DNA of 64,000 nt from positions 124,001-188,000 of the forward strand of contig NZ_RJVK01000002.1 of assembly GCF_003752135.1 (NCBI RefSeq), written 5' to 3'. Under the pieces are notes generated by a model. That model was not told the origin of the DNA, did no database searches, and saw only the letters and a list, made by a program, of their open reading frames with translations. Numbering within the stretch: the first letter of the stretch is position 1; each line of letters starts with the position of its first letter. The position numbers and the translations under genes were made by a program. Below are positions 27,446 to 36,663 of this stretch, piece by piece. Source of the DNA: Caminibacter pacificus. Its GTDB lineage: Bacteria; Campylobacterota; Campylobacteria; Campylobacterales; Nautiliaceae.

Positions 27446-28237
27446 TTATCCGAACTTCCCTGCGATATAATCGGCGGTATGTTTTTTCTGAGGATTTAGG
27501 AATATCTGTTCTGTCGTACCGAATTCCACAAGCTCGCCAAGATACATATAAGCCGTAAAATCACTAACCCTACTTGCTTGTTGCATATTGTGAGTAACGA
27601 TTACGATTGTAACTTTATCTTTTAATTTCGTTACCAACTCTTCAATCGCAAGTGTGGAGATAGGGTCAAGAGCACTTGTCGGCTCGTCCATCAAAAGCAC
27701 TTCCGGCTCAACCGCAATAGCTCTTGCAATACATAGTCTTTGCTGCTGTCCTCCGCTAAGTCCTCTTGCGTCGTCTTTTAGTCTGTCTTTCACTTCATTC
27801 CATAAAGCCGCACCTTTTAGGGCTTCTTCTACTTTTTCGTCAAGCTCGGCTTTGTTTTTTTTGCCCATAAGTCTAAGTCCGTAGGCGATATTATCGTAAA
27901 TACTCATAGGAAACGGTGTCGGTTTTTGGAAAATCATACCGACTCTTTGGCGAAGTTTTATCAGTTCGTTTTCTTTTTTGTATTCCAAAATATTTTCCAT
28001 TTTGCCCGTTTCAAGGTCTTTTAATAATATTTCACCTTCGTATTTATTCCCGGGATACAAATCATGAATCCTATTCAAACTTCTAAGAAGCGTAGATTTA
28101 CCGCAACCGCTCGGTCCTATAAGAGCCGTAACTTTTTTATAATAAATTGGTAAATTTATATTTTTTAATGATGGTTTTTCAGCCCCTGCATATGTAAAAC
28201 TGAAATTTTTTATATCCATTACTTTTTCTAAATTCAT
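27446..28237 (-). CDS. pstB: Phosphate ABC transporter ATP-binding protein PstB
   Basis: The 263-residue ATPase shows the Walker [17 protein letters not shown], the PstB-type [22 protein letters not shown], the signature [14 protein letters not shown] and Walker [14 protein letters not shown]. It powers high-affinity phosphate uptake with PstS, PstC and PstA. It overlaps pstA by 4 bases. Confidence 0.97.
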   Translation of the reverse strand: MNLEKVMDIKNFSFTYAGAEKPSLKNINLPIYYKKVTALIGPSGCGKSTLLRSLNRIHDLYPGNKYEGEILLKDLETGKMENILEYKKENELIKLRQRVGMIFQKPTPFPMSIYDNIAYGLRLMGKKNKAELDEKVEEALKGAALWNEVKDRLKDDARGLSGGQQQRLCIARAIAVEPEVLLMDEPTSALDPISTLAIEELVTKLKDKVTIVIVTHNMQQASRVSDFTAYMYLGELVEFGTTEQIFLNPQKKHTADYIAGKFG

Positions 28238-29043
28238 TTCTTTTTCTCCTTAATTACGAATCTACCGAGTAGGTTTATTATTAAAACGAAAAGAGTCAAT
28301 AAAAACGCCCCCGCCCACGCAATATCGACAAGGCTTTTATCAGGCATCGTAGCAAGCGTATAAATTGCAACCGTTAAACTCGGAAACTCATGGTTTAGAT
28401 TCAGAGTAAAATATTCGCTGTTTCCGCTTGTAAATAAAAGAGGTGCGGTCTCTCCGACTATTCTTGCAAAAGCGAGCAAAAGACCCGTCATTATCCCAAC
28501 TTTTGTCGCTTTTATTACGATATCGAAAATTACTTTGTATTTAGGCGCTCCGATAGCGACACCCGCTTCTCTAAGCTCCTTTGGCACAAGGCCCAACATA
28601 TCGTCGGTAGTCCTTACTACAATCGGAATCATCATAATAGCAAGCGCAATCGCACCGGCCCACCCGTTCATATGACCTACAGGTGAAACGATAATCGCAT
28701 AAACAAAAGTACCGATAACGATACTCGGAGCCGACATCATAACATCACTTAAGTTTCTGATAAATTCCGCGTATTTATTCCCGAACGAATATTCCTGAAG
28801 ATAAATACCCGCAACCATTCCGATAGGCACGCCGATTATCACGGCAATAAACGCCAAAACAAACTGCCCGACAAGCAAGTTTCTAAGCCCGTTATTTACC
28901 AAGTCGTTTGTAAAAATATGAAGATTAATAGCACTAATTCCTTTGATAGTGAGCGTAATTAAAATCCAAAAAAGAAAAACAAGCCCCAAAATCGCCGCCA
29001 AAGTCGAAAGCAGCAAAACTATCTTATTTATAATCAGTCTCAT
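28234..29043 (-). CDS. pstA: Phosphate ABC transporter permease PstA
   Basis: The 269-residue protein has six hydrophobic segments and the permease signature [40 protein letters not shown] follows as in PstA. It forms the membrane channel with PstC. It overlaps both pstC (29040-29043) and pstB. Confidence 0.95.
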   Translation of the reverse strand: MRLIINKIVLLLSTLAAILGLVFLFWILITLTIKGISAINLHIFTNDLVNNGLRNLLVGQFVLAFIAVIIGVPIGMVAGIYLQEYSFGNKYAEFIRNLSDVMMSAPSIVIGTFVYAIIVSPVGHMNGWAGAIALAIMMIPIVVRTTDDMLGLVPKELREAGVAIGAPKYKVIFDIVIKATKVGIMTGLLLAFARIVGETAPLLFTSGNSEYFTLNLNHEFPSLTVAIYTLATMPDKSLVDIAWAGAFLLTLFVLIINLLGRFVIKEKKK

Positions 29044-30143
29044 TTTTTATCCCTTAAAAAGTAAAACTTAGCAAAACTGATAACAATAAAAGAAATCACA
29101 AATAAAATAAGCGCCAAATAAAATAGAGCGCTCAAACTCATACCGCTACTTTCGGCGAAGTTGTTTGCAAGTACCACCGGAATAGAGACGGTAGGGTCTG
29201 TTAGTTTATGAGGGAAAGTAAATACACCTCCGATAACAAACGCAACCGCCATAGTCTCACCAAGCGCCCTACCAAGAGCCAAAATCATACTTCCGATAAT
29301 ACCTTTTTTCGCATACGGAAAAATTACGTCTTTTATTACTTCGAATTTCGTAGCTCCCATTGCATAAGCCGATTCTTTAAGAACATCCGGAGTCGTTTTC
29401 ATACTATCGCGTGTTAAAGACGCCATAAAAGGAATAATCATAATCCCAAGCACAAGTCCGGCTACCAAAAGCGAAACGCTACCGCCGCCGAAAATATGAG
29501 AAATAAAAGGCCCGAAATAAAAAAGCCCCCACATTCCGTAAATAATACTCGGAATAGCGGCCAAAAGCTCTATAGCGATACCTACGGGTTTGGAAATAAA
29601 AGGAGGAGCTATTTCAGATAAAAATATAGCGATTCCCATTGCGATAGGAACGGCGAAAATCATAGCAAGAGCAGTCGAGAGTATCGTACCTACAATCGGT
29701 ACGAGCCCTCCGTAAATAACTTTTTGTTTTTGAGGTTGAGTATTTTGAGTAGGAGCGGAAATACCCAAATCCTCCTCTTGAACATTTACACCAGCAAGGT
29801 CGTCATCTTGGGTATTTACTTTTGTAGTACTCGCAGGAGTAGGAATATCTCCCAAATCGTCTTCTTGTACGTTTACTTTTTGATTTTGCTTAGGAATGTT
29901 TACAGTAGGAATATCGTCTTCGTTATCTACGTTTACACCGCCTAAATTTTCAGTTTTTTTAGGGGCTGAAGTCGCTTTTTGAGGAGTAATTACCACATCC
30001 CATCTCGGATCGACTAAAAATTTAAGTCCGTATGCTTCAATAGCAGGTTTTGCATATAAAAAAAGTACGACGAATATACTTGTAAGTATTAAAAGAATGG
30101 TTGTAGCGCTAAGTGCGGAGAGTCGCTTAAAAAATGCTTCCAT
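29040..30143 (-). CDS. pstC: Phosphate ABC transporter permease PstC with an acidic repeat insert
   Basis: The 367-residue permease shows the family N-terminus (TM about 13-30, then YGLKFLVDPRWDV) and the C-terminal channel domain with PDVLKESAYAMGATKFEVIKDVIFPYAKKG and ALGRALGETMAVAFV. Between the first and second membrane helices (about 52-145) it carries an extra hydrophilic stretch of roughly 85 residues with degenerate repeats (VNVQEDDLGDIPTP, VNTQDDDLAGVNVQEEDLGI). PstC proteins are normally about 310-320 residues. The insert should be periplasmic and face PstS. Confidence 0.93.
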   Translation of the reverse strand: MEAFFKRLSALSATTILLILTSIFVVLFLYAKPAIEAYGLKFLVDPRWDVVITPQKATSAPKKTENLGGVNVDNEDDIPTVNIPKQNQKVNVQEDDLGDIPTPASTTKVNTQDDDLAGVNVQEEDLGISAPTQNTQPQKQKVIYGGLVPIVGTILSTALAMIFAVPIAMGIAIFLSEIAPPFISKPVGIAIELLAAIPSIIYGMWGLFYFGPFISHIFGGGSVSLLVAGLVLGIMIIPFMASLTRDSMKTTPDVLKESAYAMGATKFEVIKDVIFPYAKKGIIGSMILALGRALGETMAVAFVIGGVFTFPHKLTDPTVSIPVVLANNFAESSGMSLSALFYLALILFVISFIVISFAKFYFLRDKK

Positions 30144-30181
30144 TAAAACTGCCCTTTTTTCTTAGAATTATAATAAAAATA

Positions 30182-30199
30182 AAGAGGTTTTAACCTCTT
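30182..30199 (-). terminator. Attenuating hairpin between pstS and pstC
   Basis: Directly after the pstS stop, AAGAGGT and ACCTCTT pair (7 base pairs, TAAA loop) and are followed by TATTTTTATT on the minus strand. It probably lets only part of the transcripts continue into pstC, or stabilises the pstS message, so the binding protein outnumbers the permease. Confidence 0.65.
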
Positions 30200-30200
30200 A

Positions 30201-31205
30201 TTATTTTGCAGGCGCGATACCTTTATCCGCCCAATATTTTCTAACCATATCTTTGATAGATTCAGGTAGAGGTACGTATCCTAATTTTAAAGCCGCTTTG
30301 TCTCCGTTAGTATATCCGTAATCGAAAAACGCGGTTACTTTTTTATCGTTTTGAATTTTTTCTTTAGGTACCAAAATAAAAGTCGCCGCAATAATAGGAT
30401 ATCCGTGTTTAGGATATGCGATTACTTTGTAAAAATCAAGTTTCGGATCAAATCCCGCGTATTTGGCACCTTCTGCGAAGTTTTTAGGTGTCGGCGCTAC
30501 AAATTTTCCGTCAGCCGCTTGAACTTCAGCCATTTTCAGTCCGTTTTTAACGGCATCGGCATAATCTACGTATCCGATTGAATAAGGATTTGTTTTAATA
30601 GCCGCACTAACACCGAAGTTTCCTTTACCGGCAATACTTCTACCTTGCGCGTCAGTCGGCCAATTGATAAGTTTTCTCGCTCCGAATTTTTGATTCCACT
30701 CAGGAGACATTTTGCTTAGATAATATGTAAAGTTAAAAGTAGTCCCCGATTTGTCGCTTCTATGTACGAAAATAATTTTTTTATGCGGTAATTTAGCTTG
30801 AGAATTGTATTTTACGATCATCGGGTTATCCCAATATTTAATAGTCCCAAGAACGATACCTTTAATCGCTTCTTCGCTAAGTTTTAGGTTATTTACACCC
30901 GGAATGTTATAAGAAAGCGCAATTCCTCCGATTACAGTCGGGAATTGATAAAGTTGTCCTTTTTTCAAAGTCGCAGGTGATAAAGGCTTGTCACTTCCTC
31001 CGAAATCCACATGTCTTAAAGCAACCTCTTTAATCCCCGTACCGCTTCCCGTACCTGTGTAGTTTACTTTGTTTCCTGTTTTTTCATAAAAAGATTTAAT
31101 CCATTGTTTATATACCGGATAAGGAAAAGTCGCACCAGTACCGTTAATAGTCCATGCAAAAGAGCTCACCGCCGCAAGAGCGATACCCGCAATAAATTTT
31201 TTCAT
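30201..31205 (-). CDS. pstS: Phosphate-binding periplasmic protein PstS
   Basis: The 334-residue protein has a signal peptide (MKKFIAGIALAAVSSFAW), the phosphate site NGTGATFPYPVYKQW and GTGSGTGIKEV, DFGGSDKPL, and HRSDKSGTTFNFTYYLS. It captures phosphate for the PstCAB transporter. It is the first gene of pstS-C-A-B(-pit). A direct repeat upstream (31251-31267) may be a PhoB site. Confidence 0.96.
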   Translation of the reverse strand: MKKFIAGIALAAVSSFAWTINGTGATFPYPVYKQWIKSFYEKTGNKVNYTGTGSGTGIKEVALRHVDFGGSDKPLSPATLKKGQLYQFPTVIGGIALSYNIPGVNNLKLSEEAIKGIVLGTIKYWDNPMIVKYNSQAKLPHKKIIFVHRSDKSGTTFNFTYYLSKMSPEWNQKFGARKLINWPTDAQGRSIAGKGNFGVSAAIKTNPYSIGYVDYADAVKNGLKMAEVQAADGKFVAPTPKNFAEGAKYAGFDPKLDFYKVIAYPKHGYPIIAATFILVPKEKIQNDKKVTAFFDYGYTNGDKAALKLGYVPLPESIKDMVRKYWADKGIAPAK

Positions 31206-31250
31206 ATTCTCTCCTTTTGAGTTTTGTTAGTGTAATTGTAGAAAATAAAA

Positions 31251-31267
31251 ATAACAATTCGATAACA
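31251..31267 (-). promoter_or_regulatory. Possible Pho box upstream of pstS
   Basis: On the minus strand TGTTAT occurs twice with starts 11 bases apart, the period of a PhoB site, and a TACAAT -10 box follows about 11 bases downstream. The divergent phoU gene has a TATAAT-like box (about 31288) nearby, so the site could serve both. The repeat differs from the E. coli consensus. Confidence 0.45.
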
Positions 31268-31316
31268 TCCCGAATCACTCAAAATGTTATAATAAGTTTA
31301 AAAAAAGGGTTAAATA

Positions 31317-31871
31317 ATGATTATAGAAAACAAAATTAACGAACTAAACGACAAATATTATTCCTACCTAAGCGCTATTGAAGAATCTCTTCAAAAAAAA
31401 GAGTTGACGGATGAGTTTTTCCTTATCGACTTAAAAGAATTTGACAATGAAGTTATTAAAGTTTTGGCTTTGTATCATCCGCAAGGTGAGTTTTTAAGAG
31501 AAGTAGTCGCGTTTTTGAAAATATCTTCGTTTCTTGCAAAAATCAAAAAATCAGTAAAAGCTTTTATTAAAAAATACGACTTCAAAAACGAAAAAATCGA
31601 CGCCCTTTATCAAAATGCCATCTCGGCAATCACCACTTTAAAACTCGCGGCAAAAAGCGATTCTATAGAAGACGCCTACTCTTCAATAATTAGCTATGAA
31701 AAAATTGCCGACGAATTATATAAAGAACTCGTACTTGACGTAAAAGAAAAAGAGAATATCGATGAAATCCTAAAAGCCCTAAATATTGCAAAAAAATTAG
31801 AAAGAATCAGCGACAGCGTAAAAACGATAGCGAAATATATGCTTTTTGCTAAAGAGGGGATTGATATATAG
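31317..31871 (+). CDS. phoU: PhoU-like phosphate regulatory protein
   Basis: The 184-residue all-helical protein matches the PhoU layout of two three-helix bundles. Recognisable pieces are EVIKVLALYHPQGEFLREVVAFLKISSFLAKI (first bundle end) and ILKALNIAKKLERISDSVKTIAKYMLF (second). PhoU connects PstSCAB to the PhoR kinase and limits phosphate uptake. Sequence is diverged and metal-binding E/D..D motifs are partly lost, so the identification leans on location between pst and phoB-phoR. Confidence 0.78.
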   Translation: MIIENKINELNDKYYSYLSAIEESLQKKELTDEFFLIDLKEFDNEVIKVLALYHPQGEFLREVVAFLKISSFLAKIKKSVKAFIKKYDFKNEKIDALYQNAISAITTLKLAAKSDSIEDAYSSIISYEKIADELYKELVLDVKEKENIDEILKALNIAKKLERISDSVKTIAKYMLFAKEGIDI

Positions 31872-31910
31872 TGGTAAAATGATGAGTTTGTAAGTCAGTA
31901 GATTCGAAAA

Positions 31911-32060
31911 ATTGTAAAATTAAGCAACCAGAAACAATTGCAAATTTCAATGAAAAAAATGCGTTAAAAAAAGCTCACAAGCTCGAAGAGGTCTGTGCTT
32001 TTTAGCTTTTTTGAAATGTCCGAAATTCGCTCTCTTGTTGAGGGTGGTTAATTTTTTATA
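31911..32060 (+). ncRNA. Candidate structured RNA, copy B (phoU-phoB gap)
   Basis: This stretch shares blocks with 40430-40583 on the other strand: GAAACAATTGCAAATTT at 31931-31947, CTTTTTAGCTTTTT near 31998-32011, and CTCTTGTTGAG at 32032-32042. It can form a closing stem (AAAATTAA 31916-31923 with TTAATTTT 32048-32055), an inner stem (31940-31948 with 32022-32030, one mismatch), AATG with CGTT (31949-31952, 31962-31965), AAAAAGC with GCTTTTT (31968-31974, 31997-32003) and a 3' hairpin (32029-32045). G-U pairs replace Watson-Crick pairs of the other copy, which favours RNA on this strand. No promoter is obvious. The rest of the 275-base gap holds only the phoB leader. Confidence 0.5.
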
Positions 32061-32146
32061 TTGTGATATTATGAAGTCGATAATAAAGTGAAGATATGAA
32101 AAAGAGTTGATAAAATAAAAAATCATAAAAAAACAAAAGGAAATTA

Positions 32147-32776
32147 ATGTTAATCGCTATTATCGAAGATGAAGAGGATTTGTTAGAGTTGCTTGAATTC
32201 AACCTCCAAAAAGAGGGATATGACGTTGTTGGGTTTTTGAATTCCAAAAGAGTAAAAGATTTCATTCAAGAAGAAAATCCCGACCTTTTAATAGTCGATA
32301 GAAACCTTCCCTTTGTAGAAGGAACTAAATTCGTAAAAAACCTAAGAGAAGAAGGCTACGACATTCCCGTAATCTTTCTCACCGCAAAAAATAGCGATGA
32401 AAATATAATAGAAGGATTCGAAGCCGGAGGAGACGATTATATCACCAAACCTTTTAACATGAAAGAACTCTTGATGAGAGTAAAAGCGGTCCTCAAAAGA
32501 AATCATAAATTCGAAAACATAATCTCATATAAAAATATGAAGTTAAACCTCGATACGAAAACTTTAAATATCGAAGACGAAACGATAAGATTAACTCCTG
32601 CCGAATTCAATTTATTAAAACTATTTTTCGAAAATCCAAAAAGAATAGTCCCCAAAAGCGAAATAGCCGACGTACTTGAAATAGGCGAAAAAAGCGTAAA
32701 CGTAGCAATCAATAGACTCAATCACAAAATAAATATTTTAGAAGCCATAAGAGGCGTGGGATATAAGCTGAAATGA
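32147..32776 (+). CDS. phoB: Response regulator, OmpR/PhoB family
   Basis: The 209-residue regulator has a receiver domain (acidic cluster EDEED at 8-12, phospho-acceptor in LLIVDRNLP about residue 50, FLTAK, DYITKPF) and a winged-helix domain (about 130-209: LTPAEFNLLKLFF, EKSVNVAINRLNHKI, IRGVGYKL). The DNA-binding domain is on the short side. Next to phoU, pst genes and a kinase it is the likely PhoB for phosphate starvation. The ATG follows AAAGGAAATTA. Confidence 0.85.
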   Translation: MLIAIIEDEEDLLELLEFNLQKEGYDVVGFLNSKRVKDFIQEENPDLLIVDRNLPFVEGTKFVKNLREEGYDIPVIFLTAKNSDENIIEGFEAGGDDYITKPFNMKELLMRVKAVLKRNHKFENIISYKNMKLNLDTKTLNIEDETIRLTPAEFNLLKLFFENPKRIVPKSEIADVLEIGEKSVNVAINRLNHKINILEAIRGVGYKLK

Positions 32777-33552
32777 AAGAAAAAATTTTAAATTTCATAA
32801 AATCAAAACTTTTTTCAAAAGAGCTACAACAACTTGAAAACTTAAAAGAAGAAAACAGAAAATTAAAAAAAGAGCTCAAAAAGCAAAAAATAATGAATTC
32901 TTTTAAAGACGAAGTAATCTCGGCTATCTCTCATGAATTTAAAAACCCTATCTCAATCATAAACGGATATATAGAAACTATTTTGGAATCAAACCTACCT
33001 CCTCAAACCCAGCAAAAATTCCTAAACAAAATCCAAAAAAACACCACAAGACTATCAGAACTCATAGATAGGCTCTATCTTATTACCAAACTCGAAAATA
33101 AAAAATTAAAACCCTCATTTTCAACTTTCAAGCTCGATTTATTAATAAAAGATTTGATTCAAAGCTTTGATGAAGAAAGAATATCACTAAACCTAACACC
33201 AACTACGATAACCGCCGATAAAAAACTAATCGAAATAGTCCTTAGCAACCTAATCTCAAACGCATTAAAATACTCTAAAAAAGAAATCACCATAAACTTA
33301 AACGAAAAATATTTGGAAGTTATAGATAAAGGTTTGGGAATAGACAAACAAAACATAGAAATGATAAAACAAAAATTTTTTAGAATCGCCAAAAACGATT
33401 GGGACAACTCTTTAGGACTCGGTCTTGCTATAGTAGAACATATCCTAAAACTACACCACACTCATTTGGAAATAGAAAGCGAAAAAGGAAAAGGAAGCAA
33501 GTTTTATTTCGACATTACTTCATTAAAAGATAAGGAACACCCACAACAATAG
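32773..33552 (+). CDS. phoR: Histidine kinase without membrane segment, probable PhoR
   Basis: The 259-residue kinase begins with a charged coiled coil (15-45), then the H-box VISAISHEFKNPISIINGYIET, the N-box LSNLISNALKYSK, VIDKGLGID and the G2 region LGLGLAIVEHILK. It has no transmembrane helix and no PAS domain, unlike E. coli PhoR, so it is probably cytosolic and may sense through PhoU. Its ATG overlaps the phoB stop. The 3' end overlaps a small minus-strand gene. Confidence 0.85.
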   Translation: MKEKILNFIKSKLFSKELQQLENLKEENRKLKKELKKQKIMNSFKDEVISAISHEFKNPISIINGYIETILESNLPPQTQQKFLNKIQKNTTRLSELIDRLYLITKLENKKLKPSFSTFKLDLLIKDLIQSFDEERISLNLTPTTITADKKLIEIVLSNLISNALKYSKKEITINLNEKYLEVIDKGLGIDKQNIEMIKQKFFRIAKNDWDNSLGLGLAIVEHILKLHHTHLEIESEKGKGSKFYFDITSLKDKEHPQQ

Positions 33553-33640
33553 CTGTTAATACCAAAAGACCGATAAATATTCCTCCCATAAAAAGCCAAA
33601 AGTTAAAAGGTTTTTCTTTATTGTTTTGATTTTCACTCAT
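33515..33640 (-). CDS. 41-residue single-pass membrane protein
   Basis: A frame from ATG at 33640 to TAA at 33515 encodes MSENQNNKEKPFNF, one hydrophobic helix (WLFMGGIFIGLLVLTAIVVGVPYLL) and MK. An AAAGGAG ribosome site stands 7 bases upstream. The start overlaps the stop of the upstream small gene (33633-33635), so the two are coupled. It overlaps the end of phoR on the other strand by 38 bases. The function is unknown; the layout (polar N-terminus, one helix) resembles small accessory membrane proteins. Confidence 0.65.
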   Translation of the reverse strand: MSENQNNKEKPFNFWLFMGGIFIGLLVLTAIVVGVPYLLMK

Positions 33641-33917
33641 TACATAACTCCTTTACGTTTCTAAAAGAAGCCTTAAGATATGTCGTATCCTCAGGCGTAC
33701 ATACTATAATATCATCATCATGAGTTACGGCATTAAAAACATCACTTAAAGCATCGACATTCATAGCTTTTATACCATATTTTTCTCTTAAATAAGTAAT
33801 ACTCTCAATATCATTCACACCAAAAACCACATTTTCTTGATTTTTTACCTCATCAACAACCCTATCCATTCTTTCAAACTTCTTATCATCCGCAGTATAT
33901 ACGTAACAATAAATCAT
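33633..33917 (-). CDS. Small protein of unknown function
   Basis: I do not recognise this 94-residue protein. It has alternating strands and helices (MIYCYVYTADD, NVVFGVNDIESITYLREKYGI, DDDIIVCTPEDTTYLK) as in a small alpha/beta domain, is acidic, and lacks a signal or membrane segment. A good ribosome site (AAGGATAAGAG) precedes it. Its end overlaps the start of the 41-residue membrane protein, so these two may form a pair. Confidence 0.7.
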   Translation of the reverse strand: MIYCYVYTADDKKFERMDRVVDEVKNQENVVFGVNDIESITYLREKYGIKAMNVDALSDVFNAVTHDDDIIVCTPEDTTYLKASFRNVKELCNE

Positions 33918-34055
33918 CTCTTATCCTTTATATAGTTTATATTTACGAATTCACTTTTTATTGTCTTCTCTTACCTCACCTATTCCTTCTATTCCTCTTC
34001 TTTATCAATTTCACAAATTCACAATTTCACAATTTCAACACTCTCACTACTTCCC
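33918..34055 (-). repeat. C-depleted spacer with GTGAAATT repeats (after mnmG)
   Basis: Read on the minus strand this spacer has tandem degenerate units (TGAAATTGTGAAATTGTGAA, then TTTGTGAAATTG) followed by AGGAATAG repeats, with very few C. It resembles the pit-fmt spacer. No gene was found. Confidence 0.5.
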
Positions 34056-35924
34056 TTAGTCTCTTTTCCTCATATTTATATACATATGAATAATATCAAT
34101 CGCCGCAGGCGTTACACCGCTGATTTCGCTTGCGGCAAAAAGTGTAGGCGGTCTGAATTTTTCAAGTTTTTCAACCACCTCGCGTGAGAGTCCCGGAATT
34201 CCTCTATATTCGAAATCTTCAGGGATTTTTACGCTTAACATCTCTTTCATTCTATCGATTTGGGCTTTTTGTTTTTCGATATAGTGATGATATCTGCTCT
34301 CGATTAATAACTGCTCAAGAGCTTCATCGCTTAAATCTTTAAGTTCAGGAACCAATTTTAGTAATTTTTCTTTATCAAAGGTATGACGACCCACTATTTT
34401 TCTAAGTTCCATTTTGCTTTGGATTCTCTCTTCGCCCATTTCTTCAAGTTTTGCGTTTATCTCTTTATTCGGCGTTACGAACGTTTCATTTAGATATTTC
34501 ATACCTTTTTCGATTTCGTTTTGAAGTTTTTCTATTCTTTTATATGTTTCTTCATCAAGAAGTCCGAGTTCATATCCTTTTGGCCCGAGTCTTAGTATTG
34601 CGTTGTCTTCTCTTAGAAGAAGTCTGTATTCGCTTCTGCTCGTAAACATTCTATAAGGCTCGTTAGTACCTTTTGTTACCAAATCATCTATCAACACACC
34701 GATATAAGCTTCGTCTCTTCTTAAAATAAGAGGCTCTTTTTCATCAATTTTAAGTGCTGCGTTGATACCTGCCATTATCCCTTGAGCCGCAGCTTCTTCG
34801 TATCCGGTAGTTCCGTTTATTTGCCCGGCAAAAAACAGCCCTTCGATTTGTTTCGTTTCAAGGGAATGTTTTAGGTTTGTAGGCTGAATAAAATCATACT
34901 CGATAGCATACCCGAATCTGACTATTTTGGCGTTTTCAAGTCCCGGAATCGAATGTATAAAATCTTCTTGAACATCCATCGGCAACGAAGTTGAAAGTCC
35001 GTTTAGGTAATATTCGGTCGCTTCGATAGTTTGAGGTTCCACAAAAACGTGGTGTCTCTCTTTATCCGGGAATTTATTGAGTTTATCTTCGATACTCGGA
35101 CAATATCTCGGTCCAATTCCTTCAATCTGCCCTGTAAATAGAGGCGCTCTATGGAAGTTGCTTTTGATAATGTCGTGTGTCGTTTCATTGGTATATGTAA
35201 TGTAACAAGGAAGTTGTTTAGGATTGAATTTGCTTTTATCCGTTCTGAAACTAAAAGGTTTAGGGTTTTCATCACCCGGCTGAATTTCCATTTTTGAAAA
35301 ATCTATAGTCCTTGCGTCAATTCTTGCGGTCGTACCCGTTTTTAATCTCTCAAGTTTAAATCCCAAATCTTCAAGCGATTTTGAAATTTTCTTAGCAGGC
35401 AGTTCGTGAAATCTACCTCCTTCAAGTTTCACCGGACCGAAATGCATAAGCCCTCTCATAAACGTACCGGTAGTGAGTATCAACGCTTTACATTGATATT
35501 CGTTTAAAAGATTCGTTTTTACTCCGTAAACTTTTCCGTTTTTTACCAAAATTTCATCAACAATCTCTTGAGCGACCGTAAGATTGGGAGTATTTAAAAT
35601 TTGCGTCCTCATCCAGATTCTGTATCTATCCATATCTATTTGAGCCCTGCTTCCTCTTACAGCCGGACCTCTGTTTTCGTTAAGCACTCTAAACTGAATA
35701 CCGGCATTATCGGTAGCAAGAGCCATAAGCCCGCCTAAAGCGTCGATTTCTTTTACCAAATGCCCTTTTGCAAGACCCCCGATTGCAGGGTTACAGCTTG
35801 CAGCACCGATTTGTTCTACGAGCATTGTTAAAAGTAAGGTTTTTTTACCCATTTTTGCTGCGGCGTTAGCCGCTTCGATTCCGGCGTGTCCTCCGCCGAC
35901 AACTATAACGTCAAATTGTTTCAT
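34056..35924 (-). CDS. mnmG: tRNA uridine-5-carboxymethylaminomethyl modification enzyme MnmG (GidA)
   Basis: The 622-residue FAD enzyme starts [26 protein letters not shown] and shows [40 protein letters not shown] and the C-terminal [35 protein letters not shown]. With MnmE it modifies the wobble uridine of several tRNAs. The start is the ATG at 35924 (AAAGGAG four bases upstream); the TTG just before it is less likely. It overlaps the end of fliO. Confidence 0.97.
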   Translation of the reverse strand: MKQFDVIVVGGGHAGIEAANAAAKMGKKTLLLTMLVEQIGAASCNPAIGGLAKGHLVKEIDALGGLMALATDNAGIQFRVLNENRGPAVRGSRAQIDMDRYRIWMRTQILNTPNLTVAQEIVDEILVKNGKVYGVKTNLLNEYQCKALILTTGTFMRGLMHFGPVKLEGGRFHELPAKKISKSLEDLGFKLERLKTGTTARIDARTIDFSKMEIQPGDENPKPFSFRTDKSKFNPKQLPCYITYTNETTHDIIKSNFHRAPLFTGQIEGIGPRYCPSIEDKLNKFPDKERHHVFVEPQTIEATEYYLNGLSTSLPMDVQEDFIHSIPGLENAKIVRFGYAIEYDFIQPTNLKHSLETKQIEGLFFAGQINGTTGYEEAAAQGIMAGINAALKIDEKEPLILRRDEAYIGVLIDDLVTKGTNEPYRMFTSRSEYRLLLREDNAILRLGPKGYELGLLDEETYKRIEKLQNEIEKGMKYLNETFVTPNKEINAKLEEMGEERIQSKMELRKIVGRHTFDKEKLLKLVPELKDLSDEALEQLLIESRYHHYIEKQKAQIDRMKEMLSVKIPEDFEYRGIPGLSREVVEKLEKFRPPTLFAASEISGVTPAAIDIIHMYINMRKRD

Positions 35925-36663
35925 CAAGCTCCTTTAACTCTTCTGCGTTTTTAATATATTTTTTTATCTCGTCCATTTTTTCGACTTTTAAGTATTCGTC
36001 AAACTCTTTTTGAGTGGTAATATGCACCATATCGTCATCAAAAACGTCAAGTAACAGATTGGTATTACCAACAAGCATTAGATATTTTCTTTTGTTAAAT
36101 TCAAATAAAACCACTTTATTTTTAGCATCGATAGGCTTTTGTAAAACAACCGCCATTTTCATATCTTTGCTTGGCAGTTTAGGCATTCTTTTTTTCATAA
36201 GGTATAGGATTATAGCAAGAATTATTAAAATTGCAAGTCCGATAAAATATGAAGTCAAATCAATGCTTTTATCGGGGTTTTGAGCCATAAGAGCCTGGAC
36301 TTCGTTTTTTTGAGGCGTAGCGTTTGAGATTCTGAATCTTATTCCGTATCCGTCAGGTGTCAGTGCTACCGAAGTGGTGAATTTCGCTATAGGAAAAATC
36401 TTAATTTTCACTCCGTCTTTATAAGGCAAAACCTCAACTTTTTTCAAAAAAGAGTTATCGAAGCTTTTTGAAACGATTTTGGTAGTAAAAATATTACTGA
36501 GATAGTATTCGGTATTTGAGAGTTTTATAACTTTTCCGTCGTATTTACTATCAAGAGACAACAAAATATCGACGTTTTTATTATCATGCGGGAAAAAATT
36601 GACATTAATCAAGTTCCCGGCATACAAAAAAAGAGCCGTCAAAAATATTATAAGCTTTTTCAT
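35911..36663 (-). CDS. fliO: Flagellar biosynthesis protein FliO-like
   Basis: The 250-residue protein has a signal peptide ([16 protein letters not shown]), a periplasmic domain (about 20-135), one membrane helix (about 142-160, [17 protein letters not shown]) and a cytosolic part with [24 protein letters not shown], which corresponds to the FliO core (V....Y.LLVGV). FliO supports assembly of the flagellar export gate. Overlap with fliN (one base) strengthens this. Similarity is modest, as usual for FliO. Confidence 0.75.
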   Translation of the reverse strand: MKKLIIFLTALFLYAGNLINVNFFPHDNKNVDILLSLDSKYDGKVIKLSNTEYYLSNIFTTKIVSKSFDNSFLKKVEVLPYKDGVKIKIFPIAKFTTSVALTPDGYGIRFRISNATPQKNEVQALMAQNPDKSIDLTSYFIGLAILIILAIILYLMKKRMPKLPSKDMKMAVVLQKPIDAKNKVVLFEFNKRKYLMLVGNTNLLLDVFDDDMVHITTQKEFDEYLKVEKMDEIKKYIKNAEELKELDETI

